From assembly GCF_016907755.1 (NCBI RefSeq), contig NZ_JAFBCN010000001.1, positions 1,364,001 through 1,428,000 on the forward strand: a stretch of 64,000 nucleotides of DNA, read 5' to 3'. Shown here piece by piece: positions 61,223-64,000 of this stretch (positions are counted from its first letter, which is position 1; each line of letters begins with the position of its first letter). The notes under the pieces were generated by a model. That model made no database searches, was not told the DNA's origin, and saw only the letters and a program-made list of their open reading frames with translations. Source of the stretch: Cellulosimicrobium cellulans. GTDB lineage: Bacteria; Actinomycetota; Actinomycetes; Actinomycetales; Cellulomonadaceae. Made by a program: the position numbers and the translations under genes.

Positions 61223-61638
61223 AGCTGGCCGGTCGCCTCGCGCCACGCCCGCTCCTTGCGGATCCACTCGTTGTCCTGCGGGAACTCGTCGATGGTCGTG
61301 ACGCGGCGGACCTCGACCTTGGCCCCGGGGCCGGAGTACGGGAGCCGCTTGGCCCACTCGACGGCCTCCTCCTTGGACGCGACGTCGAGGACGTAGTAGC
61401 CGCCGAACAGCTCCTTGGTCTCCCCGTACGGGCCGTCGGTCACGACGGGCACGTCGGCCGAGAGGTCGACGACCACGCCCTGCCCGGCGTCGTCCAGCCC
61501 CTCGGCCGCGAGCAGGACGCCCGCCCGGATGAGCTCGTCGTTGAACCGCCCGATGGTCTCGAGCATCTCGTCGAACGAGACGTCCTCGAACGCCGCCTGG
61601 CTCTCGTCGCTGCCACGCATGATGAGCATGTACTTCAT
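61219..61638 (-). CDS. YCII/DGPF-domain protein (second copy)
   Basis: The 139-residue ferredoxin-like protein starts MKYMLIMRGSDESQAAFED and carries the signature as DGPYGETKELFGGYYVLDV, so Tyr replaces the Phe of DGPF. SKEEAVEWAKRLPYSG follows. Together with the overlapping ECF42 gene it forms the standard sigma-factor module. CAGGAGACGACG precedes the ATG. Confidence 0.88.
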   Translation of the reverse strand: MKYMLIMRGSDESQAAFEDVSFDEMLETIGRFNDELIRAGVLLAAEGLDDAGQGVVVDLSADVPVVTDGPYGETKELFGGYYVLDVASKEEAVEWAKRLPYSGPGAKVEVRRVTTIDEFPQDNEWIRKERAWREATGQL

Positions 61639-61685
61639 CGTCGTCTCCTGGTGTCGGCGGGCCGGACCTCCCGACCCTCTCATCC

Positions 61686-62603
61686 TCAGGTCGAACGGGA
61701 ACCCGCGAGATCGACACGAGCACCCGCGACCTCGTGGAGCGTGTCGAGGACGGCCCGGGCCGGGGGCGTTCCGACCACGGCGTCGCGCAGCACGGCGTGG
61801 ATCGAGCGCACCGGTGCGGGCCGGACCACGGGGACGGCGAGCAGCCCGGGCGGCAGGTGCGCGGCGCCGAGAGCGGGCAGGACCGTGACCCCGACCCCGG
61901 CGCCGACGAACGCGATCGCCGTGGGATAGTCGTGCGCCTCGACGTGGAACGGCGGGCTGAACCCGGCGGCCGTGCACGCCTCGACGAGGTTGCGGCGGCA
62001 CCAGCCGCGCGCGAAGTCGTTGTCGACCCAGCGCTCGTCGCGCAGCTCGACGAGCTCGACCTCGTCCCGGTGCGCCAGGTGGTGGTCGTCGCGCAGCACG
62101 ACGACGTACGGGTCGTCGAGCAGGTGGTGCGTCCGGAACCCGCTCCCGGGGTCGAACCCGCGCGGCGCGACGACGAGCTGGACGTCCGCCCGCTCGTCGG
62201 GGTCGTCCGGGATGGTCTCGCGCAGCGACAGGTCGAGACGGACGCCGGGGAAGTCGGCCGTGAGCCGGCGCACGACGTGCGGCAGCCAGGCGGCGCCCAC
62301 CGACGCGAAGTAGGCGAGCGAGAGCGAGCCGGTCCGTCCCGCGCGCAGGTCCGCGACGACGGCCTCGGCCTCGCCGAGGCGCGCGAGCACGCCGTCGGCC
62401 TGGGCCGCGAGCGCGAGCCCGGACGCGGTGGGCCGCACGCCGCGGCCGGCCCGTTCGAGCAGCGTGAGGCCGGTCTCGCGCTGGAGCGCGGCGACGTGCT
62501 GGCTCACGGCGGACGGCGTGTACCCGAGCGTGGCGGCGGCGGCCTGGACCGACCCGCTCGCGACGACGGAGCGGAAGATCCGCAGGCGGTGGACGTCCAG
62601 CAT
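61686..62603 (-). CDS. LysR-family transcriptional regulator
   Basis: The 305-residue regulator has an N-terminal winged helix (LRIFRSVVASGSVQAAAATL, YTPSAVSQHVAALQRETGLT, LLERAGRGVRPTASGLALAA) and a substrate-binding domain starting SLSLAYFASVGAAWLPHVVR. It is divergent from the EamA transporter with 79 bp between the starts, the usual geometry for a LysR protein controlling its neighbour. The effector is unknown. Confidence 0.92.
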   Translation of the reverse strand: MLDVHRLRIFRSVVASGSVQAAAATLGYTPSAVSQHVAALQRETGLTLLERAGRGVRPTASGLALAAQADGVLARLGEAEAVVADLRAGRTGSLSLAYFASVGAAWLPHVVRRLTADFPGVRLDLSLRETIPDDPDERADVQLVVAPRGFDPGSGFRTHHLLDDPYVVVLRDDHHLAHRDEVELVELRDERWVDNDFARGWCRRNLVEACTAAGFSPPFHVEAHDYPTAIAFVGAGVGVTVLPALGAAHLPPGLLAVPVVRPAPVRSIHAVLRDAVVGTPPARAVLDTLHEVAGARVDLAGSRST

Positions 62604-62682
62604 CCCCCCACGCTACAGCCAGACTGAATCGAGCGGAAGGAATCCGTGCTGGTGCTGAACGGTCCGGCGGCGCGACGATCGA

Positions 62683-63690
62683 GTGGTGACCGCACCCGAG
62701 ACCGCCGCCCCGTCCGTCGTCGACCCGTCCGACGCCGCGCCGGGACCCCTTCCTGGCGCTGCGCCCGTGCCGAGGGCTGGGGTGCTGGTCGTCGCGGCCG
62801 TCGCCGTCACGGTGGTGCTGTGGGCGTCGGCGTTCATCGGCGTCCGCGCCGCCGGGCACGACTACGCCCCAGGCGCGCTCGCGCTCGGCCGCCAGCTCGC
62901 GGGCAGCGTCGGGCTCACCGTCATCGTCGCCGTGCGGTGGTGGCGGAGCGGGCGCCGGCCCGTCCTCCCGCGCGGTCGCGTGCTCGTCGCCGTCCTCGCG
63001 TGGGGCGTGGGGTGGTTCAGCCTCTACAACCTCGCGCTCAACGCCGCCGAGCAGCACCTCGACGCGGGGACGACGGCGCTGCTCGTCAACGTCGCGCCCG
63101 TCCTCGTCGCGGTCCTCGCGGGCCTGCTGCTCGGGGAGGGCTTCCCACGTCGCCTCCTCGTGGGCATGGCCGCGGCGTTCGCCGGGGTGGCCGTCATCGC
63201 CGCGGCGACGTCCTCGGGGGACCGCGACGTCGTCGGGGTCGCGCTCGGCCTCGCGGCCGCGGTCCTCTACGCGGGTGCCGCGACGTCGCAGAAGCGGCTG
63301 CTCGCACGCGTCGACGCGCTGACGATGACGTGGGTCGGGTGCCTCGCGGGCACCGTCGCGCTCCTGCCGTTCGCCCCGGCGCTCGCCGCCGACGCCGGGT
63401 CGGCTCCGGCGTCGTCCACGTGGGCCGTCGTGCTCCTCGGGCTCGGCCCGACGGCCGTCGCCTTCACGACGTGGGGGTACGCGCTCTCGCGCCTCAGCGC
63501 GGGTCGCGCGGCGGCGACCACGTATCTCGTCCCGCCGATCGTCGTGGTGCTGTCCTGGCTCGTGCTCGCGGAGGTCCCGGCGCCGGTCACCCTCGCGGGC
63601 GGCGCGCTGTGCCTCGCCGGGGTCGCGGTCGCGACGCTCCCGCGGCGGCGGGTCGGCCCGGCGCCGCGGGTGCCGGACGCCGGAGCCTGA
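62683..63690 (+). CDS. EamA/DMT-family transporter
   Basis: The 335-residue membrane protein has ten predicted helices in two EamA repeats, the first starting VLVVAAVAVTVVLWASAFIG and containing TTALLVNVAPVLVAVLAGLL, the second with GLGPTAVAFTTWGYALSRLS and TTYLVPPIVVVLSWLVLAE. Such proteins export amino acids or other small metabolites. Two adjacent GTG codons (62683 and 62686) can serve as start; no strong ribosome-binding site decides. Regulation by the divergent LysR protein is likely. Confidence 0.88.
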   Translation: MVTAPETAAPSVVDPSDAAPGPLPGAAPVPRAGVLVVAAVAVTVVLWASAFIGVRAAGHDYAPGALALGRQLAGSVGLTVIVAVRWWRSGRRPVLPRGRVLVAVLAWGVGWFSLYNLALNAAEQHLDAGTTALLVNVAPVLVAVLAGLLLGEGFPRRLLVGMAAAFAGVAVIAAATSSGDRDVVGVALGLAAAVLYAGAATSQKRLLARVDALTMTWVGCLAGTVALLPFAPALAADAGSAPASSTWAVVLLGLGPTAVAFTTWGYALSRLSAGRAAATTYLVPPIVVVLSWLVLAEVPAPVTLAGGALCLAGVAVATLPRRRVGPAPRVPDAGA

Positions 63691-63732
63691 CCCGCCCCGG
63701 TGCGGCCCGCCTCGACACGGTCCGTCGCGGGC

Positions 63733-64000
63733 TCAGCCCATGCGGTCGAGGTCGGCCTCGCGCACCTCGTGGACCAGCGGCTCCCCGGCGCGGAAGCGGG
63801 CGAGCTCGTCGACGACGATCGCGCCCTGCCCGAGCCGGCCCTGCACGGTCGCGGCGGCGTGGTGCGGCGTGAGGAGCACGTTCCGCAGGCGGCGCAGCGG
63901 GTGGTCCTCGGGCAGCGGCTCGGCGTCGTAGACGTCGAGCGCGGCGCTGATCCGCCCGCTCGCGAGCTCCCGGACGAGCGCGTGCTCGTCCGTGAGCCAC
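63733..64000 (-). CDS. D-isomer-specific 2-hydroxyacid dehydrogenase, C-terminal part (5' end outside window)
   Basis: On the minus strand a frame enters from beyond base 64000 and ends with TGA at 63733-63735, giving 89 visible residues. They read WLTDEHALVRELASGRISAA, LDVYDAEPLPEDHPLRRLRN, VLLTPHHAAATVQGRLGQGA and so on, the end of the NAD-binding domain of the family, with the catalytic His in TPHHAA. The substrate cannot be judged from this part. It is convergent with the EamA gene. Confidence 0.82.
   Translation of the reverse strand, partial: WLTDEHALVRELASGRISAALDVYDAEPLPEDHPLRRLRNVLLTPHHAAATVQGRLGQGAIVVDELARFRAGEPLVHEVREADLDRMG

Overview
The window is very GC-rich DNA (third codon positions almost all G or C, many GTG starts) from the chromosome of an actinobacterium. 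The mix of secreted glycosidases, carbohydrate ABC transporters without a dedicated ATPase, LacI/ROK/DeoR regulators and a PP2C/anti-sigma/STAS set suggests a plant-polymer-degrading member of the Micrococcales, of the Cellulosimicrobium/Cellulomonas/Promicromonospora kind. This assignment is inferred from gene content and style; no rRNA or tRNA gene is visible. I saw no insertion sequence, integrase, phage gene or CRISPR array.

Layout. 1-13.8 kb is a sugar-acid region: a Gfo/Idh/MocA fragment, fructuronate reductase and mannonate dehydratase (uxuB-uxuA), an F420/FMN-type oxidoreductase, and a Gfo/Idh oxidoreductase operonic with an unusual LacI repressor fused to a PmoA-like (DUF6807) domain. 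Divergent from that fusion is an operon with two permeases, a binding protein, another Gfo/Idh enzyme and altronate dehydratase. Both dehydratase branches lead to 2-keto-3-deoxygluconate. 13.8-16.3 kb holds a membrane protein and an orphan FabH-like ketosynthase. 16.3-24.3 kb has three secreted discoidin-domain proteins (a beta-helix protein, a DUF1996 protein and a clan GH-A glycosidase-like protein), each followed by a hairpin, with a divergent LacI regulator. 24.3-31.6 kb has an aldo/keto reductase, an ECF42-type sigma factor with its YCII/DGPF partner, an orphan ABC ATPase, and a bacteriophytochrome with a PP2C output facing an anti-sigma kinase/STAS pair.

31.7-38.6 kb is a beta-galactoside operon (GH42 enzyme, binding protein, two permeases) with a divergent LacI regulator and a near-perfect 24-bp operator. 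38.6-42.6 kb is a second, monosaccharide-type ABC transporter (binding protein, double ATPase, permease). Divergent from it, 43-51 kb carries a Tat-exported GH95-type enzyme, a 1426-residue GH30-ricin-GH43 multidomain enzyme and a small secreted protein. Together these suggest use of galactose-rich plant glycans such as type II arabinogalactan. 51-54 kb is a ROK-DeoR-glycosyltransferase operon. 54.2-58.4 kb is the xylose locus (ROK repressor, xylA, xylB) with an operator-like palindrome between the -35 and -10 of the xylA promoter. 58.4-64 kb is more ordinary: a small secreted protein, TrmL, an NTF2-like protein, a second ECF42/YCII pair, a LysR regulator divergent from an EamA transporter, and the end of a D-2-hydroxyacid dehydrogenase gene.

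The two regions most worth follow-up are the LacI-PmoA fusion with its twin operators, and the phytochrome-PP2C/anti-sigma/STAS cluster, which looks like a light-controlled partner-switching system.
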